64,000 bases of DNA from Pseudomonas sp. ADAK13 (GCF_012935715.1 NZ_CP052860.1:2604001-2668000); one strand, 5' to 3'; counted from the first letter of the stretch, positions 44,905 to 54,315 are shown. Program-made: numbers and translations. Notes: generated from the sequence alone by a model not told the origin.

Positions 44905-46629
44905 ATGGCCCGCGATATGACTCTGCCGATACCCGATAACGTGGCTCGACAGATTTCCCGTGCCGAACTCGGCGACCGTATTTTTGTTGTTGGCGGCAAG
45001 CTGCTCTGGCTGTGCCTGTTGGGCGTGGCGGTACTGATGCCGCTGCTGGCGATCTTCTGGCGCGGTTTCAGCAGTGAAGCCGGGCAGGGCGGTGGCCTGG
45101 TGGCGGCGTGGGAGTTGGTCACCAGCGATAACTTCCACTGGTTGCTGGGTAACAGCCTGAAGGTTTCCGTCAGCGTGGCGGCCATCGTCGTACCGCTGGC
45201 TTACCTGTTTGCCTACGCCCTGCAACGCACGTTGATTCCCGGCAAGGCGATCTGGCGCGGCATGTCGTTGCTGCCGTTGATGGCGCCGTCGATGCTGCCA
45301 GGGATTGCGCTGGTCTACCTGTTCGGTAACCAGGGCATGCTGCGCGGGCTGCTGTCGGACAACATCTATGGCTTCTGGGGCATCGTGCTCGGTGAAGTGA
45401 TCTACACCTTTCCCCATGCCTTGATGATTTTGTTGTCGGCGCTTTCCCTGGCGGATGCGCGATTGTTCGATGCGGCATCGAGCATGGGCGCCAGCCCGTC
45501 CCGGGCGTTTCGCAGCATCACCTGGCCCGCGACGCGCCAGGCAGTCTTTGCCGCGTTTTGCCTGGTGTTCACCCTGACCATCACCGACTTTGGCGTGCCT
45601 GTGGTAGTGGGCGGCGACTACCAAGTGCTGGCACTGGAAGCCTACAAGGCGGTGGTCGGCCAGCAGCAATTTGGTCGTGGAGCCTTGATTGGTATGGTCC
45701 TGCTGCTGCCGGCGCTGTTCAGCTTCGGCGTCGACGCCTGGCTGCGCCGTCGTCATGGCGACTCCATGAGCGGCCGCGCCCAGGTGTTCCAGCCGGCGCC
45801 GTCGAAGCTGCGGGATGGCTGCTACCTGGCCATCGTCCTGCTGATCTGCGCGAGCCTGCTGCTGGTGTTCGGCATGGCGGTCTACTCATCGCTGGTGAAG
45901 TTCTGGCCCTACAACCTGTCGCTGTCGCTGGCCCACTACCAGTTCGAGGACACGGCCGGCGGCGGCTGGCTGGCCTATCGCAACAGCATCACCATGGCCC
46001 TGTGCACTGCATCGATCGGCAGCGTGCTGATCTTCACCGGCGCCTACCTGATGGAAAAAACCAAGGGCCAGAAGGGCCTGAACCTGGCGCTGCGCATGCT
46101 CAGCTTCGTGCCGATGGCGGTGCCGGGGTTGGTGCTGGGCCTGGGCTACGTGTTCTTTTTCAACCTCAACGGCAACCCGCTGCATGTGTTCTACGGCACC
46201 ATGACCCTGTTGGTGGTGTGCACCATTGCTCACTATTTGACCACCGCACAAATGACCGCAACCACGGCCCTGCGCCAGATGGACGCCGAGTTCGAAGCCG
46301 CCGCGCTGTCGCTGAAGGCGCCGCTGTACCGCCATTACCTGCGCGTCACCGTGCCGATCTGCCTGCCGGCGCTGCTGGACATCGTGCGCTACCTGTTCGT
46401 GTCGGCTATGACCACCGTCTCCGCCGCGATCTTCCTCTACAGCCCCGACACCATCCTCGCCGCCGTCGCCGTGTTGAACATGGACGACGCCGGCAACGTG
46501 GGCGGTGCGGCGGCCATGTCGACCCTGATTCTGTTCACCTCGGCGGGCGTGTCCTTGCTGCTGGCGTGGGCCTCACGCGGCTTGTTGCGCCGCTCCCAGG
46601 CCTGGCGCCAAACCGCGCCCGGCCAATAA
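44905..46629 (+). CDS. 2-aminoethylphosphonate-type ABC transporter permease (fused)
   Basis: The 574-residue inner-membrane protein is a fusion of two permease units, each with about six helices and an EAA loop (DAASSMGASPSRAFRSITWP at about 190-210; EFEAAALSLKAPLYRHYLRVTVP at about 450-475). This corresponds to PhnU plus PhnV in one chain, as in the TIGR03262 family. The ATG 44905 lies 2 bases after the ATPase stop; an upstream TTG start is not needed. It is followed 23 bases later by the binding protein. Confidence 0.88.
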   Translation: MARDMTLPIPDNVARQISRAELGDRIFVVGGKLLWLCLLGVAVLMPLLAIFWRGFSSEAGQGGGLVAAWELVTSDNFHWLLGNSLKVSVSVAAIVVPLAYLFAYALQRTLIPGKAIWRGMSLLPLMAPSMLPGIALVYLFGNQGMLRGLLSDNIYGFWGIVLGEVIYTFPHALMILLSALSLADARLFDAASSMGASPSRAFRSITWPATRQAVFAAFCLVFTLTITDFGVPVVVGGDYQVLALEAYKAVVGQQQFGRGALIGMVLLLPALFSFGVDAWLRRRHGDSMSGRAQVFQPAPSKLRDGCYLAIVLLICASLLLVFGMAVYSSLVKFWPYNLSLSLAHYQFEDTAGGGWLAYRNSITMALCTASIGSVLIFTGAYLMEKTKGQKGLNLALRMLSFVPMAVPGLVLGLGYVFFFNLNGNPLHVFYGTMTLLVVCTIAHYLTTAQMTATTALRQMDAEFEAAALSLKAPLYRHYLRVTVPICLPALLDIVRYLFVSAMTTVSAAIFLYSPDTILAAVAVLNMDDAGNVGGAAAMSTLILFTSAGVSLLLAWASRGLLRRSQAWRQTAPGQ

Positions 46630-46652
46630 TTTACCCATAAAGGAACTGCACC

Positions 46653-47678
46653 ATGTTCAAGCCCCTGGCGTTAGCCGCTGCTGTGCTCACTGCGTTCAGC
46701 CTGAATGCCTTTGCCGCCAAGACCGAGTTGACCGTGTACACGGCCCTCGAAGCCGAGCAACTGAAGACCTACAAACAGGCCTTCGAAAAGGCTAACCCGG
46801 ACATCGATATCAAATGGGTACGCGATTCCACCGGCATCATCACCGCCAAGCTGCTGGCCGAGAAAGCCCGCCCGCAGGCTGACGTGGTGTGGGGCCTGGC
46901 GGCTTCCAGCCTGGCGATTCTCGACCAGCAGGGCATGCTGCAAAACTACGCACCCAAGGACTTGGGCAAGATCGGCGCGAACTACCGTGACGCCGCCAAT
47001 CCACCGGCCTGGGTGGGTATGGACGTGTGGGCGGCGACCATCTGCTTCAACACCGTCGAAGCCGAAAAGCAGGGCCTGAGCAAGCCGGTGAGCTGGCAAG
47101 ACCTGACCAAGCCCGAGTACAAAGGCAAGATCGTGATGCCCAACCCGGCCTCGTCGGGCACCGGTTTCCTCGACGTCAGCGCCTGGCTGCAGACCTTCGG
47201 CGAGAAGCAGGGCTGGCAGTACATGGACGACCTGCACCAGAACATCGGCCAGTACGTTCACTCCGGTTCCAAGCCGTGCAAGCTGGCGGCATCGGGTGAA
47301 TTCCCGATCGGCATTTCCTTCGAATACCCGGCCGTGCAGTTGAAACGCCAGGGCGCACCGCTGGACATCATCCTGCCGAAAGAAGGCCTGGGCTGGGACA
47401 TCGAAGCCACCGCCGTAATCAAAGGCACCGCCCACGCGGACGCGGCACAGAAACTCGCCGACTTCTCCGCAAGCCCGGCGGCGATGGAGTTGTACAAAGA
47501 AAACTTCGCGGTACTGGCCCAGCCGGGTATTGCCAAGCCGCAGACCGAATTGCCGGCGGATTACGAGCAGCGGTTGATCAAGAACGACTTCGCCTGGGCC
47601 TCGAAAAACCGCGACAGCATCCTGACCGAATGGCGCAAGCGCTATGACGGCAAGTCGGAAAAGGTTGCCGGCCAGTAA
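46653..47678 (+). CDS. Periplasmic binding protein for 2-aminoethylphosphonate-type ABC transporter
   Basis: The 341-residue protein has a signal peptide (about 1-22, ending NAFAA) and the Fe3+/phosphonate-type periplasmic binding fold: LTVYTALEAEQLKTYKQAFEK, KLLAEKARPQADVVWG, and NPASSGTGFLD. It fits the TIGR03261 PhnS-like family. AAAGGAAC precedes the ATG. It is the last transporter gene; a REPIN separates it from the catabolic genes but the strand stays the same. Confidence 0.88.
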   Translation: MFKPLALAAAVLTAFSLNAFAAKTELTVYTALEAEQLKTYKQAFEKANPDIDIKWVRDSTGIITAKLLAEKARPQADVVWGLAASSLAILDQQGMLQNYAPKDLGKIGANYRDAANPPAWVGMDVWAATICFNTVEAEKQGLSKPVSWQDLTKPEYKGKIVMPNPASSGTGFLDVSAWLQTFGEKQGWQYMDDLHQNIGQYVHSGSKPCKLAASGEFPIGISFEYPAVQLKRQGAPLDIILPKEGLGWDIEATAVIKGTAHADAAQKLADFSASPAAMELYKENFAVLAQPGIAKPQTELPADYEQRLIKNDFAWASKNRDSILTEWRKRYDGKSEKVAGQ

Positions 47679-47697
47679 GCATTTCATTGGGGCTGAC

Positions 47698-47781
47698 GGC
47701 CTCATCGCGGGCAAGCCCGGCTCCCACATTTTGGATTGTGAATACCTTCCAATGTGGGAGCTGGCTTGCCTGCGATAGCGG
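47698..47781. repeat. REP pair inside the phosphonate gene set
   Basis: First arm GGCCTCATCGCGGGCAAGCC..., second arm TGTGGGAGCTGGCTTGCCTG (47753 onward), in tail-to-tail orientation and with different sub-variants. It lies between two genes of one apparent operon, 23 bases before the oxidoreductase start, so it may set separate mRNA levels for import and catabolism. Confidence 0.88.
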
Positions 47782-47804
47782 TCTCAAATTCAGGACATCA
47801 CTTC

Positions 47805-48929
47805 ATGACACAACTGCTGATCATCGGCGCCGGCATCCTCGGCCTGTCCCACGCCTACGCGGCCGCCAAACGCGGCCTCAAGGTCAAGGTCTTCGAGCGG
47901 AGCGCCACGCCACTGGGTGCTTCGGTGCGCAACTTCGGCCAAGCCCTGGTCACCGGTCAGCCGCCCGGTCCGATGCTCGACCTGGCGCGGGAAAGCCACG
48001 ATATCTGGGGCCAATGGGCACAACTGGCGGGTATTCAGCTCAAGCGCAACGGCTCCTACCTGTTCGCCCGCACCGAAGCCGAAGAGCACCTGCTTGAAGC
48101 CTTCTGCGCCGGGCGTGCCCAGGAGCACGGTTATCGTGTCGAGTTGCTGCAAGGCGCCGCCCTGGGCGACCTGTACGGTGGCCAGTTCAAACATCACCGC
48201 GCCGCCCTCCATGGCCTGGACGATCAACAACTGTATTCCCGCGAAGCCCTCCCGGCGCTGATCAACTACCTGAGCCGCGAACTCAACGTGGAGTTTCACT
48301 TCTCCACCCTGGTGCGCGACATCGAGCCCGGCCAGGTGCACACCACTGCCGGTTCCTTTCGCGGCGAGCAGATCATTGTCTGCTCCGGCCACGACTACCA
48401 GACGTTGCTGGCCGAGCAGATCGCCGAACTCAACCCGCAAATCTGCCGCCTGCAAATGCTGCGCGCCCGGCCACAGGTGGAGTTGAACCTGCAACACGCC
48501 CTGCTGACCGGGCTCAGTTGCGTGCACTACGGTGCCTTCGCCGACTTGCCGGAAGCCGCGCCGGTGCAGGCCGAGATCCTGCGGGACGTCCCGCACCTGC
48601 ATGAAAACGGCATCCACCTGCTGATCAGCCCGACGCCTTATGGTGAGCTGATCATCGGTGATTCCCACCATTACGGCAGCGATGCTTCACCGTTCAACGC
48701 CGAACAGGTGGACAACTGGATGATCGAACTGGCCGAACACACCCTGGGCTGCAAGATCCAGGTCGTGGAGCGCTGGCAGGGCGTCTATGGTTCCCGTGGG
48801 CCGGGGCCGTTTTCGTTCCTGCGGGCGGCGCCGGGGGTGAGTGCGGCGTTGATGCACACCGGTGTGGGCATGAGCGTCGGGCCGGCGATGGCCGAGCGCA
48901 ATATCACAGAGCTCTGGGGGAATGCGTGA
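47805..48929 (+). CDS. FAD-dependent oxidoreductase of phosphonate cluster (TIGR03364-like)
   Basis: The 374-residue flavoprotein has the DAO-type dinucleotide motif IIGAGILGLSHAYAAAKRG (about 5-24), the ERSATPLGASVRNFGQ block and a C-terminal SRGPGPFSF/HTGVGMS block. Such FAD enzymes near phosphonate genes have been reported to oxidise N-methyl-2-aminoethylphosphonate or 2-aminoethylphosphonate to phosphonoacetaldehyde. AGGA lies 9 bases before the ATG at 47805; an in-frame start at 47754 lies within the REPIN. Its stop overlaps the HD oxygenase start (TGATG). Confidence 0.82.
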   Translation: MTQLLIIGAGILGLSHAYAAAKRGLKVKVFERSATPLGASVRNFGQALVTGQPPGPMLDLARESHDIWGQWAQLAGIQLKRNGSYLFARTEAEEHLLEAFCAGRAQEHGYRVELLQGAALGDLYGGQFKHHRAALHGLDDQQLYSREALPALINYLSRELNVEFHFSTLVRDIEPGQVHTTAGSFRGEQIIVCSGHDYQTLLAEQIAELNPQICRLQMLRARPQVELNLQHALLTGLSCVHYGAFADLPEAAPVQAEILRDVPHLHENGIHLLISPTPYGELIIGDSHHYGSDASPFNAEQVDNWMIELAEHTLGCKIQVVERWQGVYGSRGPGPFSFLRAAPGVSAALMHTGVGMSVGPAMAERNITELWGNA

Positions 48930-49483
48930 TGAACGCTGAACAGGCAATCACCGAAGTCTTTGGCTTATACGAACAACATGGCACCGCCGACTACATCGGT
49001 GAACCGGTGTCGCAGATCGAGCACATGTCCCAGGCCGCGCAGTTGGCCATGGCTGAAGGCTTCGATGATGAGGTGGTGTTGGCGGCGTTCTTCCACGATA
49101 TCGGGCACATCTGCGGTCAAGGTGGCGAGAACATGGGGGGGTATGGCGTGGTCAGCCATGAACGGCTGGGCGCCGACTTTCTGCGCCGGGCGGGCTTCAG
49201 CGAGCGCATGGCCAAACTCGTGGAGTACCACGTGCAGGCCAAGCGTTACCTGACCTTCAGCCAGCCGGACTACTACGCGCGCCTGAGCGAAGCCAGCCGT
49301 CGCACCCTGGGCTACCAGGGCGGTGTGATGACGGCCGAAGAAGCCCGGGCGTTTGAGCAGGACCCGCTGTGCGCCGTGAGTTTGCGCATGCGTCACTGGG
49401 ATGAACAGGCCAAGGAAATGCACGTGCCGGTGCTGGACCTTGAAGTGTTGAAGTCCAAGGCCCGGCAGCTGTTGGCGGCTTAA
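48929..49483 (+). CDS. phnZ: PhnZ-like HD-domain phosphonate oxygenase
   Basis: The 184-residue HD protein has all residues I recall for the mixed-valent diiron oxygenase PhnZ, at constant offsets: Y22 and E25 (YIGE), H32, H56-D57, H77, H101, D158 for iron, and K105, S123, R155 for substrate. PhnZ cleaves the C-P bond of 2-amino-1-hydroxyethylphosphonate to glycine and phosphate. No PhnY hydroxylase is adjacent; instead an FAD oxidoreductase is coupled by a TGATG overlap. The ATG at 48929 (GGGGG 8 bases upstream) is chosen over the preceding GTG. Its stop shares bases with the convergent GTPase gene. Confidence 0.85.
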   Translation: MNAEQAITEVFGLYEQHGTADYIGEPVSQIEHMSQAAQLAMAEGFDDEVVLAAFFHDIGHICGQGGENMGGYGVVSHERLGADFLRRAGFSERMAKLVEYHVQAKRYLTFSQPDYYARLSEASRRTLGYQGGVMTAEEARAFEQDPLCAVSLRMRHWDEQAKEMHVPVLDLEVLKSKARQLLAA

Positions 49484-50853
49484 GTCTCGTCGAGGCGCTG
49501 GGCCAGGGCTTCGATCTGTTCCTGGCGCTCAGCCTGGCTCAATTTGGGATGAGGGTTGAGGGACGACCATTGCGGATGGGCACGGGCCTTGTTCAGGGCT
49601 TCCGGTAGTTTGCCTTCACGCCAGGTCTTGTCTTGAGGCGTGTCGACCTTGATGCTGTGGATTGCCGCATGGCCTCGCAGGTTCAGGGCCTTGAGCAGTT
49701 GCCGCTGGCGCAGGGCCAACAGGCGCAGCACGCTGTCGTCAACGGTCAGCTCGCGCTGGCCCTTGATCTTGCCCAGCAGGCGGCTGCCGTAACTGCGGGC
49801 GGTTTGCAGGGCGCCACCGGCGATGGCTCCGGCGAGGGCGGCGGCGCCGAGGGTCAGGCCGCCCACGAGTAAGTCCACGCCTGCACCGGCTGCGGCGCCG
49901 GCCGCGATGCCGCCACCGACCCGCACGCCCAGTTGCTTGAGGGTTTCGGGGTTGAACAGGTCATCGCCCCAACGGCCGTCCAGCAGCGGCAAGTCGCTGG
50001 CGGCGGCATCTTGCGGGCGGAAGCCGAACAGCTTGAGCAAGGCTTCCACGCAACGCTGTTCGCGCTGGCGCACGGCTTTGCGCAGTTCACTGATGGCGTG
50101 TTGTTCCACGTCGGCTTCGCTGACCACGCTGCGGCGGCAGGCGGCGCAGTCGATCAGCAGTTCGGCAATCAGCCGCGCCGCGCTTTGCTGGCGTGCCTGG
50201 CGCTGGGCTTCCTGGTCGAGGATCAGCCGCTCCAGTTGCCCACGGGCGTTTTCCAGCAGCAGAGCGAGGCTCTCATACAGGCGGCGCTCGCCGTCTTCCG
50301 GTGGCGCGACGCTGTCGAAACGCACCAGTGCGTGCAGGCCGAGGCGGGCCAAGGCTTCGCGCCAGTCTGGCTCGCGGTGGTCGGCGCTGCTGACAAAATT
50401 GAGCACCGGCAGTAGCGGTTTCCCGCAACTGGCCAGCACTTGCAGCTCATCGCGGTACTTGGCCAGCACCGGCTCCCGGGCATCAATCACATACAGCCCG
50501 GCGTCGGACGCCAGCAGTTGGCGCAGCACCTTGGCTTCCTGTTCGAAACGCTGCCGGGCTTCACTGCCCTCCAGGAAACGCGCGAGTCGTGCCGGGCCGT
50601 CGAGGCGTTCGCCGGGGCGATCCAGGCGTTCGAGGTAGTCGAGCAGGGCGATGGCGTCTTCCAGGCCGGGCGTGTCGTACAGCTCCAGCAACGCTTCGCC
50701 GTCCACCGACAGGCGTGCGCCCTCGACATGCCGGGTGGTGCTGGGCCGATGGGAGACTTCACCAAAGTCGACGTCTCGCGTCAGGGTGCGCAGCAACGAG
50801 GTCTTGCCGACGTTGGTGTGGCCGACCACCGCAAGTTTCAGGGGCTTAGTCAT
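49480..50853 (-). CDS. GTPase with DUF3482 domain
   Basis: The 457-residue protein has a TRAFAC G domain: Walker A GHTNVGKTS (K17), the DTPGLED switch region and NFVSSAD-type specificity loop. The C-terminal half (about 200-440) is DUF3482, helical with the glycine-rich VGGGIAAGAAAGAGVDLLVGGLTLGAAALAGAIAGG amphipathic stretch, possibly membrane-inserting. It follows the DUF2868 gene with an 8-base overlap, a conserved pairing. The ATG at 50853 gives the N-terminus TKPLKLAVVGH; the longer in-frame start is not conserved. Function unknown; dynamin-like membrane action is a guess. Confidence 0.82.
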   Translation of the reverse strand: MTKPLKLAVVGHTNVGKTSLLRTLTRDVDFGEVSHRPSTTRHVEGARLSVDGEALLELYDTPGLEDAIALLDYLERLDRPGERLDGPARLARFLEGSEARQRFEQEAKVLRQLLASDAGLYVIDAREPVLAKYRDELQVLASCGKPLLPVLNFVSSADHREPDWREALARLGLHALVRFDSVAPPEDGERRLYESLALLLENARGQLERLILDQEAQRQARQQSAARLIAELLIDCAACRRSVVSEADVEQHAISELRKAVRQREQRCVEALLKLFGFRPQDAAASDLPLLDGRWGDDLFNPETLKQLGVRVGGGIAAGAAAGAGVDLLVGGLTLGAAALAGAIAGGALQTARSYGSRLLGKIKGQRELTVDDSVLRLLALRQRQLLKALNLRGHAAIHSIKVDTPQDKTWREGKLPEALNKARAHPQWSSLNPHPKLSQAERQEQIEALAQRLDET

Positions 50854-52225
50854 GACCGGTCTCCAGCCAAGTGAGCGGCGCGCAATCGGCGAATGGAATC
50901 TCCAGCTGTTGCAGTGCTGTGTGCCAATCACCCAGGCGTTCTGCGTCCAGGGCTTGGCCGGCCGGCGCTTGCAGCAGCCAGACCCGGGTAGCCGTGGCGC
51001 TGCGGGCCAGTTCGGCGATCAGCGCGAGGCTGCCGCGATCCGGCGAGCGGCGTGGGTCGCAGGCGATGGCCAGGCGTGCGGGCGGGAAGCGAGTGAGCTG
51101 TTCCAGCAGCTTGTTGCGGGATTCGCGGCTGTCAAGGATGCCCGCGTCCTTGACGCTGGTCGGGAGCTTCGGCGGCCACGGGCGTTGGTCGTCGAGTTCG
51201 ATGGCCACCAACAGGGCGCCATCGCTTTCCAGTTCACTGACGCCGCCGGTCACGTGGTGCAACTGTTCGGGCGCCGCATCGTTGACCCCAAGCCGTTCGC
51301 TGCTGGGCATCAGCCGTTCACGCAGTTGGCTGTAACCGGGCAGGTTAAGGTCGAGGCTCAAGCCTGCGCGCCCGCGTTTCCAGCGCCACAGGCACAGCAG
51401 CGCGAGGATCAGCCGCGGCAGGATACCGTACACCAGCAGCACGCCCACCAGCCAGGCGGCCCAGGCCTGGCGGGCGCTTTCGATATTCAGGGCGACATCG
51501 CCGCTGGCGCGGATCATCTCGACAGTGGGTACGTTGAAGCCCAGCAAGGCGGGCAGGGCGCCGAGGGTTTGGGTGACGGCGACAAAGGTGTCGGCCTGCA
51601 GAATGGTGGTTTCCCAGACGAAGCCGTAGCGCCGGGTGGCCAGCAGCGTCAGCAGGATCACCATGGCGCTGAGCAGGGCCAGCAACCACAGGCTGTTGAC
51701 CAGCACACCCACCGCCCAGCGATTAAGCTTGCGCCGTTGCAGCAACAGCAGCAGGGCCGGCGCCAGTTGCGCGGCCTTGGCGTCGCGGGCAAGTTTTTCG
51801 CTGAGCCATAACCACAGGCGACCAAGGCTGGCGCTGTGTTCACCGGCAAACAGCAGGCCCAGGGCCCAGCTCAACAGCAGGATCAGGTTCAAACCCAGCA
51901 GGCTGCCCAGGGCCCAGAACACATTCACCGGCACGAGGCCGTTGCCCAGCGCGGCAAAGGCCAGCCCGGCGCCGCTGAGAATGGCGACCACTGCCAGCAG
52001 GATCAGCGCCAGGCGCGCGCCTTGCAGCCAGCGGAGCAGGGCAGCGGTGAGGCCATCGCGCTCGGCCAGCCACAGCGCACGGTTTTGGATGCGCGTGGGC
52101 AAGTCACCGCCGGTGCTGCGGGCCAGACGATTGGCTTCCTGGTCTTCCAGCGCGCCCGCGTGTTCCTCCCGCAGGCGCACGGTTTCGGTCAGCCAGAGTC
52201 TTTGCAGGGGGTTCAGAGCTGTCAC
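50846..52225 (-). CDS. DUF2868-family membrane protein, partner of GTPase
   Basis: The 459-residue protein has clustered transmembrane segments (about 70-92, 97-122, 172-195 and 245-268) between a helical N-terminal region (LWLTETVRLREEHAG) and a cytoplasmic C-terminal domain. DUF2868 proteins are nearly always encoded with a DUF3482 GTPase, and here the genes overlap by 8 bases. The pair probably forms a membrane GTPase complex. It is divergent from folA. Function unknown. Confidence 0.82.
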   Translation of the reverse strand: MTALNPLQRLWLTETVRLREEHAGALEDQEANRLARSTGGDLPTRIQNRALWLAERDGLTAALLRWLQGARLALILLAVVAILSGAGLAFAALGNGLVPVNVFWALGSLLGLNLILLLSWALGLLFAGEHSASLGRLWLWLSEKLARDAKAAQLAPALLLLLQRRKLNRWAVGVLVNSLWLLALLSAMVILLTLLATRRYGFVWETTILQADTFVAVTQTLGALPALLGFNVPTVEMIRASGDVALNIESARQAWAAWLVGVLLVYGILPRLILALLCLWRWKRGRAGLSLDLNLPGYSQLRERLMPSSERLGVNDAAPEQLHHVTGGVSELESDGALLVAIELDDQRPWPPKLPTSVKDAGILDSRESRNKLLEQLTRFPPARLAIACDPRRSPDRGSLALIAELARSATATRVWLLQAPAGQALDAERLGDWHTALQQLEIPFADCAPLTWLETGHD

Positions 52226-52315
52226 GCGTCGTCCTGTTGAGCCAGTGAGCCTGGAGCATAACCGCTGAAACGCCGGTTGGGGTATGCCGCGCGCGGCTCT
52301 GGTATTCTCGTCGCC

Positions 52316-52828
52316 ATGAAAAAAACTCTCCCTTTAAGCCTGATCGCAGCCCTCGGTGAAAACCGTGTGATCGGCGTCGACAACAGCATGCCCTGGCATT
52401 TGCCGGGGGATTTCAAATATTTCAAGGCCACCACCTTGGGCAAGCCGATCATCATGGGGCGCAAGACCTGGGATTCCCTGGGTCGACCGTTGCCGGGCCG
52501 ATTGAACATTGTGGTCAGCCGTCAGACCGATCTGGCGCTGGAAGGTGCGGAAGTTTTTCCGTCCCTCGATGCGGCAGTAGAGCGGGCTGAGGAATGGGCC
52601 AAGGCGCAGGGCGTGGATGAGCTGATGCTGATCGGCGGCGCGCAGTTGTATGCGCAGGGGCTTGCGCAGGCGGATCGCCTGTATTTGACGCGCGTGGCGT
52701 TGAGCCCGGAAGGCGATGCGTGGTTTCCCGAGTTTGATTTGAACCAGTGGAAGCTGGTGTCGAACGTCGAGAATGCGGCTGAGGGTGACAAGCCGGCGTA
52801 CAACTTTGAGGTTTGGGAAAAAGCCTAA
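52316..52828 (+). CDS. folA: Dihydrofolate reductase
   Basis: The 170-residue enzyme reduces dihydrofolate with NADPH. It has LIAALGENRVIGVDNSMPWHLPGD (active-site Asp and Met20-loop), MGRKTWDSLGRPLPGR (NADPH site) and LMLIGGAQLY. The ATG at 52316 precedes MKKTLPLS; the upstream in-frame start would add 13 residues. It completes the thymidylate cycle with thyA at 38967. A tail-to-tail REP pair begins directly after its stop. Confidence 0.96.
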   Translation: MKKTLPLSLIAALGENRVIGVDNSMPWHLPGDFKYFKATTLGKPIIMGRKTWDSLGRPLPGRLNIVVSRQTDLALEGAEVFPSLDAAVERAEEWAKAQGVDELMLIGGAQLYAQGLAQADRLYLTRVALSPEGDAWFPEFDLNQWKLVSNVENAAEGDKPAYNFEVWEKA

Positions 52829-52831
52829 AAG

Positions 52832-52919
52832 CATCGCCGGCAAGCCGGCTCCTACAGTTAACCGGGTTGTTTTAAAGAACACGGTCCAAATGTAGGAGCC
52901 GGCTTGCCGGCGATAGCGG
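52832..52919. repeat. REP pair, GCCGG-core, tail-to-tail
   Basis: Arms ATCGCCGGCAAGCCGGCTCC... and TGTAGGAGCCGGCTTGCCGG..., the same sub-variant as the 27588-27673 copy but with opposite orientation. It lies between the folA and transporter 3' ends. Confidence 0.88.
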
Positions 52920-52923
52920 TCTG

Positions 52924-54315
52924 TCAGGCCTGCGCCAACTCCGCATGCTCATCCGCATTCAACAGCTCTTTATCCGTCTGCTGCATGATCTGGCTGGTAA
53001 TCGCCCCCGCCGTCATCGAACCGTTCACGTTCAACGCCGTACGACCCATGTCGATCAGCGGCTCAACCGAAATCAGCAACGCCACCAGTGACACCGGCAA
53101 GCCCATCGCCGGCAGCACGATCAGCGCGGCAAACGTCGCACCTCCGCCCACACCCGCCACGCCGGCAGAACTCAAGGTCACAATCGCCACCAGCGTCGCG
53201 ATCCACAGCGGATCCAGCGGGTTGATGCCCACCGTCGGCGCAACCATCACCGCCAGCATCGCCGGGTAAAGCCCTGCGCAACCGTTCTGGCCAATCGTCG
53301 CGCCAAACGAGGCGGCAAAACCGGCGATGGATTGCGGAATCCCCAAACGACGGGTCTGCGCTTCAATGCTCAGCGGGATGCTCGCGGCGCTGGAGCGGCT
53401 GGTGAAGGCAAACGTCAGCACCGGCCAGACCTTGCGGAAAAACCGCAGCGGGTTGATCCCGGCCAGGGACAGCAGCAGGCCATGCACCACAAACATCAGC
53501 CCGAGGGCCAGGTACGAGACCACTACAAAACTGCCGAGCTTGATGATGTCTTGCAGGTTGGAGCTGGCGACCACTTTGGTCATCAGCGCCAACACGCCGT
53601 ACGGGGTCAGCTTCATCACCAGGCGCACCAGGCGCATTACCCAGGCTTGCAGGGTGTCGATGGCGTTGAGGACCTTCTGGCCTTTTTCCACGTCATCCTT
53701 GAGCAGTTGCAGCGCGGCGACCCCGAGGAATGCAGCAAAGATCACCACACTGATAATCGACGTCGGCTTGGCCCGGGCCAGGTCGGCGAACGGGTTCTGC
53801 GGGATGAACGACAGCAGCAGTTGCGGGATATTCAGGTCGGCGACCTTGCCCGCGTAATCACTCTGGATCACTTGCAGGCGCGCCATTTCCTGAGTGCCGG
53901 CCACCAGGCCTTCGGCGGTGAGGCCGAACAGGTTGGTCAGGCCGATACCGATCAGCGCCGCGATCGCTGTGGTGAACAGCAGCGTGCCGATGGTCAGGAA
54001 GCTGATCTTGCCCAGGGACGAGGCGTTATGCAGGCGAGCCACGGCGCTGAGGATCGAGGCGAACACCAGCGGGATCACGATCATTTGCAGCAACTGCACG
54101 TAACCGTTGCCGACCAGGTCGAACCAGCCGATCGAGGCCTTGAGTACCGGGTTGCCAGCACCGTAAATCGCGTGCAGCACCACACCGAAGATCACACCGA
54201 GTACCAACGCAAATAAGACCTTCTTGGCGAGGCTCCAGTGGGTTCGGCGGGTTTGTGCCAGGCCCAGCAACAGGGCCACGAACACCAGTAAGTTGAGAAT
54301 CAGGGGCAGATTCAT
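52924..54315 (-). CDS. L-cystine/dicarboxylate-type sodium symporter (TcyP/YdjN-like)
   Basis: The 463-residue inner-membrane carrier of the dicarboxylate/amino acid:cation symporter family has about eight helices and the re-entrant serine-rich loop [16 protein letters not shown], plus [20 protein letters not shown] and the later [12 protein letters not shown] substrate/ion block. TcyP and YdjN import L-cystine; homology and length support that role. The ATG is the complement of 54313-54315. It is divergent from pchP across 241 bases. Confidence 0.85.
   Translation of the reverse strand: MNLPLILNLLVFVALLLGLAQTRRTHWSLAKKVLFALVLGVIFGVVLHAIYGAGNPVLKASIGWFDLVGNGYVQLLQMIVIPLVFASILSAVARLHNASSLGKISFLTIGTLLFTTAIAALIGIGLTNLFGLTAEGLVAGTQEMARLQVIQSDYAGKVADLNIPQLLLSFIPQNPFADLARAKPTSIISVVIFAAFLGVAALQLLKDDVEKGQKVLNAIDTLQAWVMRLVRLVMKLTPYGVLALMTKVVASSNLQDIIKLGSFVVVSYLALGLMFVVHGLLLSLAGINPLRFFRKVWPVLTFAFTSRSSAASIPLSIEAQTRRLGIPQSIAGFAASFGATIGQNGCAGLYPAMLAVMVAPTVGINPLDPLWIATLVAIVTLSSAGVAGVGGGATFAALIVLPAMGLPVSLVALLISVEPLIDMGRTALNVNGSMTAGAITSQIMQQTDKELLNADEHAELAQA

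Noticed and set aside
47754..47804. Upstream start extending the FAD oxidoreductase by 17 residues
   Set aside because: The extension is translated REP sequence; the ATG at 47805 has a good ribosome site and begins directly before the FAD-binding strand.
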